Below are positions 44,144 to 53,450 of a stretch of DNA of 64,000 nucleotides, in pieces. How positions within the stretch are numbered: the first letter of the stretch is position 1; each line of letters starts with the position of its first letter. Position numbers and translations under genes: made by a program. Location: positions 101,300 to 165,299 of the forward strand of contig NZ_JARFML010000016.1 in NCBI RefSeq assembly GCF_029167105.1. Direction: 5' to 3'. A model generated the notes under the pieces. The model saw only the letters and a list, made by a program, of their open reading frames with translations, made no database searches and was not told the DNA's origin. This DNA is from Bradyrhizobium yuanmingense (GTDB lineage Bacteria > Pseudomonadota > Alphaproteobacteria > Rhizobiales > Xanthobacteraceae).

Positions 44144-44206
44144 GCGAAGGAGTCCAGCTGGGTTGCAGGGGCGGAAGTCTATGGGCAGGTGGTTAAGGTC
44201 GCCTTT

Positions 44207-44232
44207 CTCAGGACTTGCGCTCAGGACTTGCG
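44207..44232. repeat. 13-bp tandem duplication across a stop codon
   Basis: CTCAGGACTTGCG occurs twice in direct succession. The stop of the leftward gene at 44221 lies in one copy, and the other copy carries an identical sequence just downstream. A recent slippage event is the likely origin. Confidence 0.85.
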
Positions 44233-45783
44233 CCGAATCCTGTAGAGGACGAACCGATCCGAGGTCTGCAATAGTTCCAGCAGATCCGGCAGCGGGTTTG
44301 CGGCCCGCGGTCCCAGCACATAGAGATAGTCGAAATCCCGGTACCAGGTGCGGACAAAGCGCGGCGAGTCCGCCGGCGGGCGGCCCGCTGCGATCGCGGT
44401 GAGCAGGCCTGAGGACACCAGTCCGCCATCCGGAGTGGCAAGATGGCGCACGGCCTCGGCGGCCCGAACAGGCTGCTTGCCCGCCTCCGTGAAGAGATTG
44501 GGCACGAACGCGTTGGCATAGTGCACCGCCAGCGTTGGCGCATAATACATCGGATACGCGGTGAGATCGGCGAAGGGCGGGTCGCCAGCTTCGTCCGCAT
44601 TGCCGACGAGGACGCGCGAGCCACGTTCGACCTTGCGGAACGACTCGACAATGGCCGCGTAGTCAGTGCGGTAGGGCAGCCATACCGTGAACACAACGGC
44701 GAGATTGATCAGCGTGATGCCGCTGATCGCAGCGAGTGCAGCCATCCGCCAAGCCCGGCTTGGCAGCGACAGCGAGCAGAACGCCGGCAGGATCAGCGCC
44801 GCAGCAGGAAACACGCGGAGGTCGGCGAAAGAGGTCCCGAACAGTCTCGAGGGAATGGCCACGTACAGGAGCGCAAGACCGAGCGCGATCCAAATCCCGG
44901 CCGGCTCGAGCCTGAGCAAGCCGCGCCTTGCGGCGAACAGCAACGCGGTCATGAGGGTCAGCCCGGTCACCGCCGCGACCGTCAGATTGTAGCCGTTCAT
45001 GATGCGGAGCGGCCAGACCGGCTTGAATGCGAGGAACCAATCATTGCCTTGGCTTCCGATCGCGCCTGCCGTGACATGCATGATCGCAAGCAGCGCAAGC
45101 GCCGGTAGGGCCAGCGCGCCAAGCCGCGCGGCCGCGACGGGATACGCGACCCGCCCTTGGCGGATGCGAGACAGCTCGAAAAGGCCGAGCGTTGCGCCAT
45201 AGATGCCGAGCGAAAAGAAATGCGCCACATAGAGCGCGGCGACGAAGATCAGATTGGCCATGAAGCGCAGCGGCCAGGGGCCTTCCGCCAGCACCAGATA
45301 GATGGCGATGCCCCAGAGCGCGAGGCCGAGCCCGAACTCGAAGTTCACGAAACCCCAGCTGAACGGCAGGCAATAGAGGAAAGCGAGCGCGGCGAAACCG
45401 GCGAGATGGATGCGTCCCTTCCTGACCCATTCGAGCAGAAGCGCACCGGTGACGATCAGGACCTGGCTCAGCAACAGAAACAGCCGCGTCGCGTTCTCGA
45501 CGCTCATCAGCCGCGCCAGCTGCGGGACCAGCAGGTCCATTCCGAGGTTGGGATAGAAGGCCCACCTCACCTCGTAATACGGATTTGCACCCGCGGTGCC
45601 GTTCTGGCTCAGAACAGACATGCGGGCGAGGTGATTGGGATAATCGACCATCGCCGGAATGGGCGTCAGTAGCACCGGAACAAACGAGACCACAGCCAGC
45701 ATCGCAAGCACGATCATCGCCACGGCTCGGTCCGGGTCGGGACGCGCCGGATCTGTCAGGGTCGGCTTGCTGGAAGGAACCAT
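44221..45783 (-). CDS. Multi-span membrane protein, probable GT-C-type transferase
   Basis: The 520-residue protein has about ten membrane spans. The first periplasmic loop reads IPAMVDYPNHLARMSV, with an Asp-Tyr-Pro-Asn-His motif resembling the acidic catalytic loop of GT-C enzymes. A C-terminal soluble part (about 405-520) ends RTWYRDFDYLYVLGPR. No named family is certain. The start is uncertain: ATG 45783 was chosen because it follows the neighbouring stop by 44 bases, although the same frame is open further upstream. It lies between the paralogue-B gene and the GT2 gene on the same strand. Confidence 0.72.
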   Translation of the reverse strand: MVPSSKPTLTDPARPDPDRAVAMIVLAMLAVVSFVPVLLTPIPAMVDYPNHLARMSVLSQNGTAGANPYYEVRWAFYPNLGMDLLVPQLARLMSVENATRLFLLLSQVLIVTGALLLEWVRKGRIHLAGFAALAFLYCLPFSWGFVNFEFGLGLALWGIAIYLVLAEGPWPLRFMANLIFVAALYVAHFFSLGIYGATLGLFELSRIRQGRVAYPVAAARLGALALPALALLAIMHVTAGAIGSQGNDWFLAFKPVWPLRIMNGYNLTVAAVTGLTLMTALLFAARRGLLRLEPAGIWIALGLALLYVAIPSRLFGTSFADLRVFPAAALILPAFCSLSLPSRAWRMAALAAISGITLINLAVVFTVWLPYRTDYAAIVESFRKVERGSRVLVGNADEAGDPPFADLTAYPMYYAPTLAVHYANAFVPNLFTEAGKQPVRAAEAVRHLATPDGGLVSSGLLTAIAAGRPPADSPRFVRTWYRDFDYLYVLGPRAANPLPDLLELLQTSDRFVLYRIRRKS

Positions 45784-45827
45784 CTGATGAAGTCGCTGAG
45801 GCCGAAGACGCGCGCTGGAGCGGGTCC

Positions 45828-47318
45828 TCACTTCGGAGGCGCCGCGGTCGCGCCGTCTGCGCCGTCGCGCACGTGGATCACGGCGATGTCGTCCGCATAG
45901 ATCCGCTTCCAGCCCTTGAGCTGGTCGAGGATCTGCGCGCCCGGCGCATCCGCGCCCAGCAGCGTCGCGTCGATCTTGTGCTGGTCGAGCAGGCGTGGCA
46001 GCAGCTCGGGCTTCTTGCCCTCGGTCGCCCTGAAGAAGTCCATGATGAATTTCTCGCCGTAGAGCTCGGCGCGGCCGTCGACGAACACGGGGATGTCGCG
46101 CGAGATCAGATAGCCGCCGAACTGGTAGGCGTTGAAGACGCGCTGCACCTTGCGCTGCTCGAGCAGGTCGACCGCCGCAACCGGCGTCTGCGTCATGGTG
46201 AAGGTGAAGCGGTGCTGCCCCAGATAGAGCGAGGTCGAGGTCCAGCTTGCCGCCACGATCATCAGCGCGCCGAGCGCTGTAACATAGCGGGACGGCCAGC
46301 TTTCGGCCGCGGCGGCCGCGGGCTGTGGCTGCGGGAACATCTCGCCGAGCGGCTTGGCCAGCACCAGCGGCACCAGGAATGCAAATGCGTCGATGCTCCT
46401 GACGTGGCTCAGCGCGCTCCAGGTCAGGAACAGGATCAGGAAGATCCGTGGCGCCGACAGCACCAGGCCGCGATAATAACCGAACGCGATCAGGGCGAGC
46501 AGGGCGCCTTCGAACGGGGTGAACGTGGCGAAGTTCGCCGGCATCCATTCGACGATCAGTGTCAGCAACTCGCCGAGGCTGAGGATGTTGGTCGCGCCCT
46601 GCAGCGTTCGCCAGCCGTACGGCGTGCAGCAGCTCGCGATCAGCGCCCCGATTCCGAACAGCACCCAGCGCATGAACAGGGCAAGCCGCCTTCCCTTCTC
46701 GGCATGCTCGACCGCTTCGAGCGAGATCGGGCCGATCAGCGCGAGCCCGAGCACGAAGCCTCCGTGCAGGTTCGCCCACAGCGCCATCAGCGGCAGCCAG
46801 GTCCAGGACGGCGCGCTCCTGCGGCTCGCAGCCGCCATCAGCAAGCCGACCCACGCCACCATCACCGGCAGCGCCAGAATATGCGGCCGCGCCAGCACGT
46901 GATGGATCGACAGCAGCAGCGCCAGCATCGCGAACAGCACCGCGCGCGGGGCTCCGATATGCGCCTCGAGCAGATGGACGAAGATCGCGACGGTGAGCGC
47001 GACGGCGGCCGCGGTGAGGATGACGGGACCTGCCCAGCCCCAGTGCGCATGCGAGAAGGCGAACGCGACCTGCGACAGCCAGGACGTCGAGATCCACGGC
47101 GCGCCCGTCCGCGTGAAGGAATAGAAGTCGATCATGGGCATGGCACGGTGATCGAGGATCCATTGCCCGATCTTGATCTGCCAGAACGAGTCGGAATCCT
47201 GAAGCAGCGTGTCGCCCAGGAACAGGAAAAACAGATAGGTGCCGGCGCCGACGCACAACGGCACCAGGGCACGCGCGCGACCCTGCACCGCGATGCTGTT
47301 GGCGAAGGAAAGGGACAT
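45828..47318 (-). CDS. GT-C-like multi-span membrane protein, paralogue B
   Basis: A 496-residue relative of the protein at 41644-43083, with about 11 spans. Shared features are ARPHILALPVMVAW, WANLHGGFVLGLALIGP and FVDGRAELYGEKFI in the C-terminal domain. The first loop LLQDSDSFWQIKIGQW holds acidic residues comparable to the catalytic site of GT-C glycosyltransferases. It opens a leftward operon with two further genes. Whether A and B act on different sugars is unknown. A long rightward frame on the opposite strand is a shadow. Confidence 0.75.
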   Translation of the reverse strand: MSLSFANSIAVQGRARALVPLCVGAGTYLFFLFLGDTLLQDSDSFWQIKIGQWILDHRAMPMIDFYSFTRTGAPWISTSWLSQVAFAFSHAHWGWAGPVILTAAAVALTVAIFVHLLEAHIGAPRAVLFAMLALLLSIHHVLARPHILALPVMVAWVGLLMAAASRRSAPSWTWLPLMALWANLHGGFVLGLALIGPISLEAVEHAEKGRRLALFMRWVLFGIGALIASCCTPYGWRTLQGATNILSLGELLTLIVEWMPANFATFTPFEGALLALIAFGYYRGLVLSAPRIFLILFLTWSALSHVRSIDAFAFLVPLVLAKPLGEMFPQPQPAAAAAESWPSRYVTALGALMIVAASWTSTSLYLGQHRFTFTMTQTPVAAVDLLEQRKVQRVFNAYQFGGYLISRDIPVFVDGRAELYGEKFIMDFFRATEGKKPELLPRLLDQHKIDATLLGADAPGAQILDQLKGWKRIYADDIAVIHVRDGADGATAAPPK

Positions 47319-47615
47319 GCCGTCTCGTCGTCCTGGTTGTTCTTGCCGGCCCGAGCGGGCGGCATTGGACCACGCCGGTCATAACTTCGGGTAAACCGGC
47401 CGCGCCAGGCCGGCGTCAGATGCTTACAATTTAACGGATTGTTTCGAACTTGGATTTACCATGGGCCGATACACGCAATCCGCTCGGTGTTTACGCAGCC
47501 GAATTAACTGCGGTGCAATTCTTTGCCTCTACGTTCCGTTGCCATGGTCGGGCGGCGCTGGGAAGCCGAAGAGACCAGATCAGTTGTAGCCTCGTGTACT
47601 CATTTGGAGCACTCT

Positions 47616-47780
47616 ATGAAGAACCTCGTTGCGCGTTTCATGAAGGATGAATCCGGCGCCACCGCCATTGAATACGGCCTGATCGCTGCCGGCATCGCGC
47701 TGGCGATCATCACCGTCGTCAACAACCTCGGCACCACGCTGAACGCCAAGTTCAGCTCGATCTCGACCAGCCTCAAGTAA
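47616..47780 (+). CDS. Flp-family type IVb pilin
   Basis: A 54-residue pilin precursor. Its short basic leader, MKNLVARFMKDESGATAIEYG, contains the prepilin peptidase site (G followed by A-T-A-I-E-Y), with Glu and Tyr at positions 5 and 6 of the mature protein as in Flp pilins. A hydrophobic helix (about 22-40) follows. GGAG lies before the ATG. No tad secretion genes are nearby, so assembly would rely on a machinery elsewhere. The flanking glycosyltransferases raise the possibility of pilin glycosylation. A terminator follows. Confidence 0.93.
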   Translation: MKNLVARFMKDESGATAIEYGLIAAGIALAIITVVNNLGTTLNAKFSSISTSLK

Positions 47781-47807
47781 GGCCGGACGACCTGCGGAAT
47801 AGCGAGG

Positions 47808-47828
47808 AGCCCCGTCATCGACGGGGCT
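47808..47828 (+). terminator. Rho-independent terminator after the pilin gene
   Basis: AGCCCCGTC and GACGGGGCT pair with an ATC loop, then TCTTTGCTTTG. It is 28 bases after the pilin stop. Confidence 0.85.
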
Positions 47829-47910
47829 TCTTTGCTTTGCCCGGGAATTCGGCGCGGGGCGTTGGACGATCGAGCTTAAGCCTCCTTCAAGTCACTCGGG
47901 TGTATGGCTT

Positions 47911-48021
47911 GGGTGCTCTAAAGCATGATCCGGAAAAGTGCGAAGCGGTTCTCCGGAAAGATCATGCGTCAACAACAATCTGAAGCGCGAGGACGACTTG
48001 TCCACATCGCATCGCGCTTTA
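47911..48021. repeat. Rhizobiales composite palindromic repeat
   Basis: The first block has GCATGATC (47923-47930) and GATCATGC (47960-47967) with an interior CCGGAAAAGTG...CTCCGGAAAG. The second has AAGCGCGA (47983-47990) and TCGCGCTT (48012-48019). This two-part arrangement is a common intergenic element in Bradyrhizobium and relatives. It lies between the pilin and the next glycosyltransferase gene. Confidence 0.75.
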
Positions 48022-48048
48022 GCTCACCGTACTGCGTAAGGAAGCCGC

Positions 48049-49278
48049 ATGGCCGAAGCCTCCTCCGTTCCGCCTGCAATCGGCCTTCGCGGTGAGGTCC
48101 CTGCGATCCTCGTCAACATCTCCTTCGTGCTGGCGATCGTCACGCTGGCGTATTTTCCGACGGCCTATCTCGCCCATCTCTGGATCTTTGACGCCGACGG
48201 GCGCGGCATCCCCACGGACTTCGTCAACGTCTGGGCGGCCGGACGACTGGCGCTCGAAGGCCATCCCGCGCAGGCCTGGGATTGGGACATTCAGAAGCAG
48301 GTCGAGCTTGCGCTGCTCAAGCAGGATTTCGTCGGCCATTTCGCCTGGCACTATCCGCCGCCCTTCCTGTTCGTCGCATCCTTCCTGGCGCAATTTCCCT
48401 ATACGGTGGCGTTCATCGGCTGGGCCGCGTTCAGCATGGTACCGTATCTTGCCGTGATGCGCGCGATCATCGGACGCAATGCGGGCCTGGTGATTGCGGT
48501 TGGATTTCCGGCCGTCTTCCTCAACATCCTGGTCGGGCAGAACGGTTTCCTCACGGCTTCGCTGATCGGCGGCATGCTCTATTGGCTGCCGACGCGGCCG
48601 GTGCTGGCCGGCATCTGTCTCGGCCTTCTCAGCTACAAGCCGCAATATGGATTGTTGTTTCCGCTGGTGCTGCTCGCCGCCGCCGAATGGACCGTGCTGT
48701 TCAGCGCCGGGATCGTCACCGTTGCGATCGCTGCACTATCCTGGCTCGCCTTCGGCACCGAAAGCTGGCAGGCGTTCTTCCACTGGATTCCGATGTTCTC
48801 CCAGGCCTTCCTGACCGAGGGCCGGGCGCCCTGGTTCAAGATGCAGAGCATCTTCGCGCTGGTGCGCTATCTCGGCGGCACCGAGCAGCTCGCATGGATC
48901 TTCCAGTGGGTGTTGACCGCTTCTGTGGCCGTGGCGCTGGTCGTGGTGTGGCGGAGCCGGCTGCCCTACGCCCTCAAGGCAGCGATGCTCGCGACCGCGG
49001 CGCTGCTGACGACGCCTTATCTCTTCATGTACGATCTGGTCGTGCTGGGCATCGCGGTGGCCTTCCTCATCCGCGCCGGGCTCGACGAAGGTTTCGCACG
49101 CCACGAGGTGATGGCGCTGGCGCTCGTCTTCGCGTTGCTTGCGAGCTTCCTGTTTCTCGGGCAACCGGTCGGCTTCCCGGCGATCCTGATTGTGTTCTGG
49201 CTGGTCCTCGGCCGCTGCGCAGCCTGGCGGAGGGCCGAGGCCGCATCGGCGCAGCTCGCTCTCACACGAACGAGCTGA
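48049..49278 (+). CDS. GT87/DUF2029-like membrane glycosyltransferase, copy 1
   Basis: A 409-residue protein with about ten spans, matching the DUF2029/GT87 alpha-mannosyl- or arabinosyltransferase family. Landmarks are TDFVNVWAAGRLALEGHPAQ in the first loop (acidic GT-C-like residue), WHYPPPFLFVASFL, LVGQNGFLTASLIGG, and LSYKPQYGLLFPLVL. It is paralogous to the gene at 50079-51311, which keeps the same blocks. Polyprenyl-linked sugars are the expected donors. It follows a repeat element. Confidence 0.85.
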   Translation: MAEASSVPPAIGLRGEVPAILVNISFVLAIVTLAYFPTAYLAHLWIFDADGRGIPTDFVNVWAAGRLALEGHPAQAWDWDIQKQVELALLKQDFVGHFAWHYPPPFLFVASFLAQFPYTVAFIGWAAFSMVPYLAVMRAIIGRNAGLVIAVGFPAVFLNILVGQNGFLTASLIGGMLYWLPTRPVLAGICLGLLSYKPQYGLLFPLVLLAAAEWTVLFSAGIVTVAIAALSWLAFGTESWQAFFHWIPMFSQAFLTEGRAPWFKMQSIFALVRYLGGTEQLAWIFQWVLTASVAVALVVVWRSRLPYALKAAMLATAALLTTPYLFMYDLVVLGIAVAFLIRAGLDEGFARHEVMALALVFALLASFLFLGQPVGFPAILIVFWLVLGRCAAWRRAEAASAQLALTRTS

Positions 49279-49469
49279 GAAGCGCGGTCGGGCACAGGGT
49301 CGGGTGAGACGCCGGGGGTGTGAGGCGTTCGGGTCAGCGCATAGATGGCTGTTGCACCACATCAGTGACGGTCGTTGCAACCATGGTGCAATGTCCGGTA
49401 TCCCGCGGACAGCTGGTATGGCGGCGAGCCGTTCATCCGCTTTGGGCCATCCGACCACTCGCCCTCGCA

Positions 49470-49958
49470 TCACAGATTTTTCAGCAAGCGCTGATGGAGC
49501 GTTGCGGCATTGGGCTGCCGAGCGACCCAGTCCAGGTTACGTTCGCCGTCGATCTTCACCCAGAACGTACGCGTAGGCGCATCGGTCCCATCAAGCGAGT
49601 TGAAAGTACAGGAGGCCCTTTCTCGAACGATGGCACCGGTGGAGTCCTGCGCTTGGTAGTCGATCAGCGCCACATACTGAACCGGCGGGTGGCGCGCAGC
49701 TCCTATCATGGATCTTCTGGTTGACTCCGATACGGCGCGCTCAGGCTCGGCGAAAAATTCGTCCCACGTGATCGTTCTTCTGGAGTCGTCCAGCGCAATC
49801 CGTTGATAGGTGGAAGGAGCCGCCAGCCGCTCCTGAATTGCCTTTTCGCAGATCTGGACAAATTGAGAGGTGAACAGCGGAGAGTCGCGGACATGAGCAT
49901 AACCGAGAACGGCGACGCCGAGAACCAGGAACGCTGCGATGGCACGCTTGACCTTCAT
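49470..49958 (-). CDS. Hypothetical exported or membrane-anchored protein
   Basis: The 162-residue protein begins MKVKRAIAAFLVLGVAVLGYA, a signal peptide or anchor, then has a soluble domain with two cysteines (ICEKAIQERL and RASCTFNSLD), suggesting a disulphide outside the cytoplasm. Conserved-looking features include APSTYQRIALDDSRRTITWDEFF. No family was recognised; DUF-type envelope proteins with one N-terminal anchor are common in the genus. It lies between two GT87-like genes but is transcribed leftward. Confidence 0.6.
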   Translation of the reverse strand: MKVKRAIAAFLVLGVAVLGYAHVRDSPLFTSQFVQICEKAIQERLAAPSTYQRIALDDSRRTITWDEFFAEPERAVSESTRRSMIGAARHPPVQYVALIDYQAQDSTGAIVRERASCTFNSLDGTDAPTRTFWVKIDGERNLDWVARQPNAATLHQRLLKNL

Positions 49959-50078
49959 CAGTGGCTCTTACCGGCCTTTGCCAGCTTGGTTTTGAACGGT
50001 GGACAGCAGGATGCACATTCTCAATCAAGCATTTGCTGGCGCTGAAAGACAAAGGTCATACATGTAGGAAATGTCGCC

Positions 50079-51311
50079 TCAAGCTAGAGCCGGCAACGTC
50101 ACTGACGAGGCCTGCTTTGATTTGTCATTGGACAACCGCCACAGGAGACGAGCGGCGAACAAGGGGAGGATCAGTAAAGCAATCGGTATTTGCGCGAAGC
50201 CGAATGGAAACATCAGAATAGGCAACATCCAGAACGCAAGCGAAAGAATTTGATCGGTGAACGTTTCATTTCCGCGCTGACGCAGGAGCGCGACAATCCA
50301 TCCGAATACGACCATGTCGTAGTTCATGATCCAGGGTGAAAACAAGAAGGTAGCGGTAACGAAGAGCGCAAGCGAGAGGACCGGATCGCGCTTGCGCCAG
50401 AACGTCCAAACCACCGCACCGACGGCGCATGCCGACGCCGCTCCTTGCACCACCCAGGCGAGATCAGCCGGAAGCCCCGCTAGGCGCGCGTTGATCAAGG
50501 CTGAGGCGACGATCGGCCAGCCCATGATACCTGCCACATCGAGCAGTTCGTTCTGTTGCGGCAAAACCTTATGCCAATACGCTGTCCAGATTTCTGGCCC
50601 AAACCATGCTGCAGTCGCGGCGACAAGAAACACCGTCGTGACGACGGCTGAACCAATGACTCGCCAGTGCCCACCCAGCACCAGCACGATCGGAAGCAGG
50701 AGTCCGAGTTGCGGCTTGATGGTCAGGATACCAAACAAAATTCCAGCGAGTATCGGCCGTCGCTCGAGGTTTGCCAGACCGCCGATCAAGAGCGCGGCGG
50801 TCAAGAAACCATTTTGACCGAGGAATACGTTAACCGTGACGGCAGGTGCGACGGCCAGAAACACCCAGTATTTTCGTTCGACACCACACGATGTTGCCGT
50901 CCAAACATACAGGGCGAGCCCGGCGACGCACCACGAAATGTACGACGGCAGAAAACCAAGCGAGCCAAGGGGCCAAATGAAGAACAGCAGATGCGGCGGA
51001 TATGACCAATACAGAGGTGCCAAATCGGGAATGCCGGTCACCTTCGCTATTGCAGCCATGTAGACGCCGGAATCAAACCAGTCAGCAGGGCCGCCGGAAA
51101 AAGCCGATCGGCCGCCCATCCAGGTGTTCATGAAATCTCGACCAACCGGAAAGCCGCCTGGGTCAAGTACGAACGATGGGAACGACTGGGCTGCTGCCAG
51201 TTGGAAGTCAAATATGACGACCGCCAGCAGAATGGCCGCAGCGACCACGGTGAAGGCCGCGTAAATCCTGACTGATGTGGAATTGCCTGTGCCAAGCTCG
51301 CCATGATTCAT
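50079..51311 (-). CDS. GT87/DUF2029-like membrane glycosyltransferase, copy 2
   Basis: A 410-residue paralogue of the protein at 48049, with about ten spans. Shared blocks are GRDFMNTWMGGRSAF, WSYPPHLLFFIWPLG, FLGQNGFLTAALLIGG and TIKPQLGLLLPIVLV. ATG 51311 was chosen; an upstream TTG at 51344 is also in frame. By eye this gene and the preceding small gene are less GC-rich and use more A/T-ending codons than their neighbours, which may indicate acquisition from elsewhere. Confidence 0.84.
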   Translation of the reverse strand: MNHGELGTGNSTSVRIYAAFTVVAAAILLAVVIFDFQLAAAQSFPSFVLDPGGFPVGRDFMNTWMGGRSAFSGGPADWFDSGVYMAAIAKVTGIPDLAPLYWSYPPHLLFFIWPLGSLGFLPSYISWCVAGLALYVWTATSCGVERKYWVFLAVAPAVTVNVFLGQNGFLTAALLIGGLANLERRPILAGILFGILTIKPQLGLLLPIVLVLGGHWRVIGSAVVTTVFLVAATAAWFGPEIWTAYWHKVLPQQNELLDVAGIMGWPIVASALINARLAGLPADLAWVVQGAASACAVGAVVWTFWRKRDPVLSLALFVTATFLFSPWIMNYDMVVFGWIVALLRQRGNETFTDQILSLAFWMLPILMFPFGFAQIPIALLILPLFAARLLWRLSNDKSKQASSVTLPALA

Positions 51312-51360
51312 TGTACAGCTCAAAGGGGTAAAGCCTCTGTTCAAGGAAGGGCGGTGGTTT

Positions 51361-52959
51361 TCAAAGTGAGCCCCGCGCGATCAGCGGGCAGCTTTCGATC
51401 ACCGTGCCGGGGCGGGCGCCCTCGATGGTGACGCAGGGCCGGGAGCGGTCGATGGTGAGTTCGTAGCGATCCAAGAGCGCGCTGCGGTCCGGTTCGCCGC
51501 GCATGTGCAATTCGCGGACGCCGCCGGGCAGCGGCGCCTTCAGCCCGGCGCGAATGCGCTGGTCGAAGATGCCGCCGGGGACGATTGGCACGGCGATATC
51601 GGCGAGCAGGTAGAAGCGCGATTGGGAGGGCAGCTGCGGCGCGATATAGGCGAGCGGCTTGCCGAGGATGAAATAGGTCGCGGGCTGATCGAGCTCGTGG
51701 GCGATCTTCGGCCGGTAGACGTCGGACCAGGGGCGGTGCCACCAGTCCGCCGGCTGTGACCACGCTGCGATCGCGACTGCGACCGTCAACGTCAGCGCGG
51801 CGAGCGGTCGAGGGGACGTCGTCAGCCATGTCGGCCCCACGCTTCCGGCGAGGCGCGCGAGCAACAGAACGATGAGCGGGCCGCACAACAGCTCCAGAAC
51901 CACCGCATAGCGCTGGATCGAGAACAAGCCGAGCCACGCGAGGTAAGAGGCCGCAAACAGCACCACCAGCTGCATGTCAACTCGGGTGAGGATCGCGCGC
52001 TTTCGCCTCGTGCGGACCCACAGGGCAAGCGCGAGCAGGACCATCACCACCGCGAAGCGCGCGTCGCGGAACGGATGCTCCGCGCCTCGGTGGTCGCCGA
52101 TCAGCCAGTAGAAGGGGTAGGCCAGTGCGTCGAGCACGCCATGAGGCATGAACTGCGCATCCATCAGGTTGACGCCGGCCACCTCGCTCGACTGGAACAA
52201 GGCATTGAACAGCGGGAAGATCGGATTGCCGGTGTCGCGCCACGTGATCAGGCACCATGCGCCGCCGGTGAGCGCCGCGCCGGCCATTCCGCCGATCCCA
52301 AGAAGCGCGGTCGCCCGCAGCGGACGCGCGGAGACGAGCAGCGCCGCGACTGCGCCGACCGCGTAGACGACATTGGTCAGCTTCAACCCGACGGCGGCAC
52401 CGATCAGCAATCCCGCGAGCAGGACACTGATCGCAGGTCGGCGATCCGCCACCAGGATCAGAAGGCAGCCGCCGATCACGGGCAAGGCCAGCAGCACGTC
52501 GGAAAAGCTCGTGCCGACTTCCGAGAGCGTCATCGGACCTGAGGCCGCGATGACGACCACTGCTGCGAGCGACGCGATGGTCGCGGTTTGAGGCAGCACC
52601 AGACGTGCGAACAGGCAGATCAGCGCGAGGTTGAGGCCGTGAACGGCGCCGATGATCATCAGCCCGTAGGGCGCCGGCACGACCGGGCGGAGATAGTAGA
52701 CCGGAAAATAGACGAGCGGATTGAAGTAGGTCTGAAAGCCCGGCGGGACCACATCGACGCCATAGCGGCCGTTGAGAACGGCCCAGACATTGTATTCGTG
52801 GTAGTTCTGCCAATCCCAGTTGACGTCCTCGCCCATGGCCAGCGTGTAGAGCGCCCCTGCCAGCATCGAGCAGACGACAACGGCGATGGCTGCAAGCGCG
52901 TTGCCGCGCAGCTTCGCCGTCCATGATCGCCGCAGCCTCCCGGCCGCGGATATGGACAT
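51361..52959 (-). CDS. Multi-span membrane protein of GT-C type
   Basis: A protein of about 532 residues with around 11 spans. The first extracytoplasmic loop has MGEDVNWDWQNYHEYNVW, with acidic residues where GT-C transferases bind metal and donor. The periplasmic C-terminal part holds REKLHMRGEPDRSALLDRY-like sequence. The frame is open to 53079 and includes further ATGs at 53079 and 53001; 52959 was chosen because it has a weak GAGAAG and the first span begins soon after. It may act on the same glycan as its neighbours. Family not certain. Confidence 0.72.
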   Translation of the reverse strand: MSISAAGRLRRSWTAKLRGNALAAIAVVVCSMLAGALYTLAMGEDVNWDWQNYHEYNVWAVLNGRYGVDVVPPGFQTYFNPLVYFPVYYLRPVVPAPYGLMIIGAVHGLNLALICLFARLVLPQTATIASLAAVVVIAASGPMTLSEVGTSFSDVLLALPVIGGCLLILVADRRPAISVLLAGLLIGAAVGLKLTNVVYAVGAVAALLVSARPLRATALLGIGGMAGAALTGGAWCLITWRDTGNPIFPLFNALFQSSEVAGVNLMDAQFMPHGVLDALAYPFYWLIGDHRGAEHPFRDARFAVVMVLLALALWVRTRRKRAILTRVDMQLVVLFAASYLAWLGLFSIQRYAVVLELLCGPLIVLLLARLAGSVGPTWLTTSPRPLAALTLTVAVAIAAWSQPADWWHRPWSDVYRPKIAHELDQPATYFILGKPLAYIAPQLPSQSRFYLLADIAVPIVPGGIFDQRIRAGLKAPLPGGVRELHMRGEPDRSALLDRYELTIDRSRPCVTIEGARPGTVIESCPLIARGSL

Positions 52960-53079
52960 CACTTCTCGCAGATCGCTGGAAATCGCCGCGCGTTCCAGCA
53001 TCAAGGCGCCATGTGCGCCGGGAACATCACGAGCAGAGCCGGGTCGCTGAACCGCAGGAAGCCCGCTCGTGAAACGCAT

Positions 53080-53450
53080 TTCCGAATTCCAATTTACAAC
53101 CGTAGGACTACGAATAGCCAGTTAAGGTTGTATGAATCCTTGCGGGAATTATTGGACGTTGCACGCAAAAGTCGCGAATTGTCGAGAAGGTCGAATGGGT
53201 CCGTGCGGGCCCACCTGAAGCGTTCAGTGCTTGGGGATGATGCCCATGCGCTCGCGCTCGTGGCTGCCTCGACCAGGATACTGCTGACGCAGCTTGGCGC
53301 GCCCGTCCGCTCACCATGGCGCTTCACGCATTTGCATCTTGTCATCCCGCCTGAATAGTTGTTCAGTCCTTGCGGGGCGATTTGCATCTATTGCGTGAGA
53401 AGCGTCAGGCCGCAGGGCGTGCGGCCGGCGTGTGGGACAGGAAGCGCGCC
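53080..53450. other. Intergenic region with a small palindrome before tetR
   Basis: About 370 bases without a convincing gene, between a leftward membrane protein and a rightward TetR gene. The region is less GC-rich than its surroundings. CTGAA-TAGTTG-TTCAG at 53351-53366 is the only clear palindrome and is a candidate operator for the regulator. AGGAAG at 53440-53445 is the regulator's ribosome site. Confidence 0.4.
53351..53366. promoter_or_regulatory. Candidate TetR operator CTGAA-N6-TTCAG
   Basis: A 16-bp palindrome with 5-bp arms, 85 bases before the TetR start. Size and position suit autoregulation; there is no second copy for support. Confidence 0.3.

Noticed and set aside
45585..47384. 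Rightward frame of 599 codons opposite paralogue B
   Set aside because: Composition is mostly Arg, Gln, His, Asp and Glu without hydrophobic spans or motifs, as expected for an antisense shadow of a membrane protein gene.
49352..49391. TTGCACCA and TGGTGCAA inverted repeat
   Set aside because: The arms are 24 bases apart in a gene-poor gap, with no promoter or gene start nearby, so chance is as likely as function.
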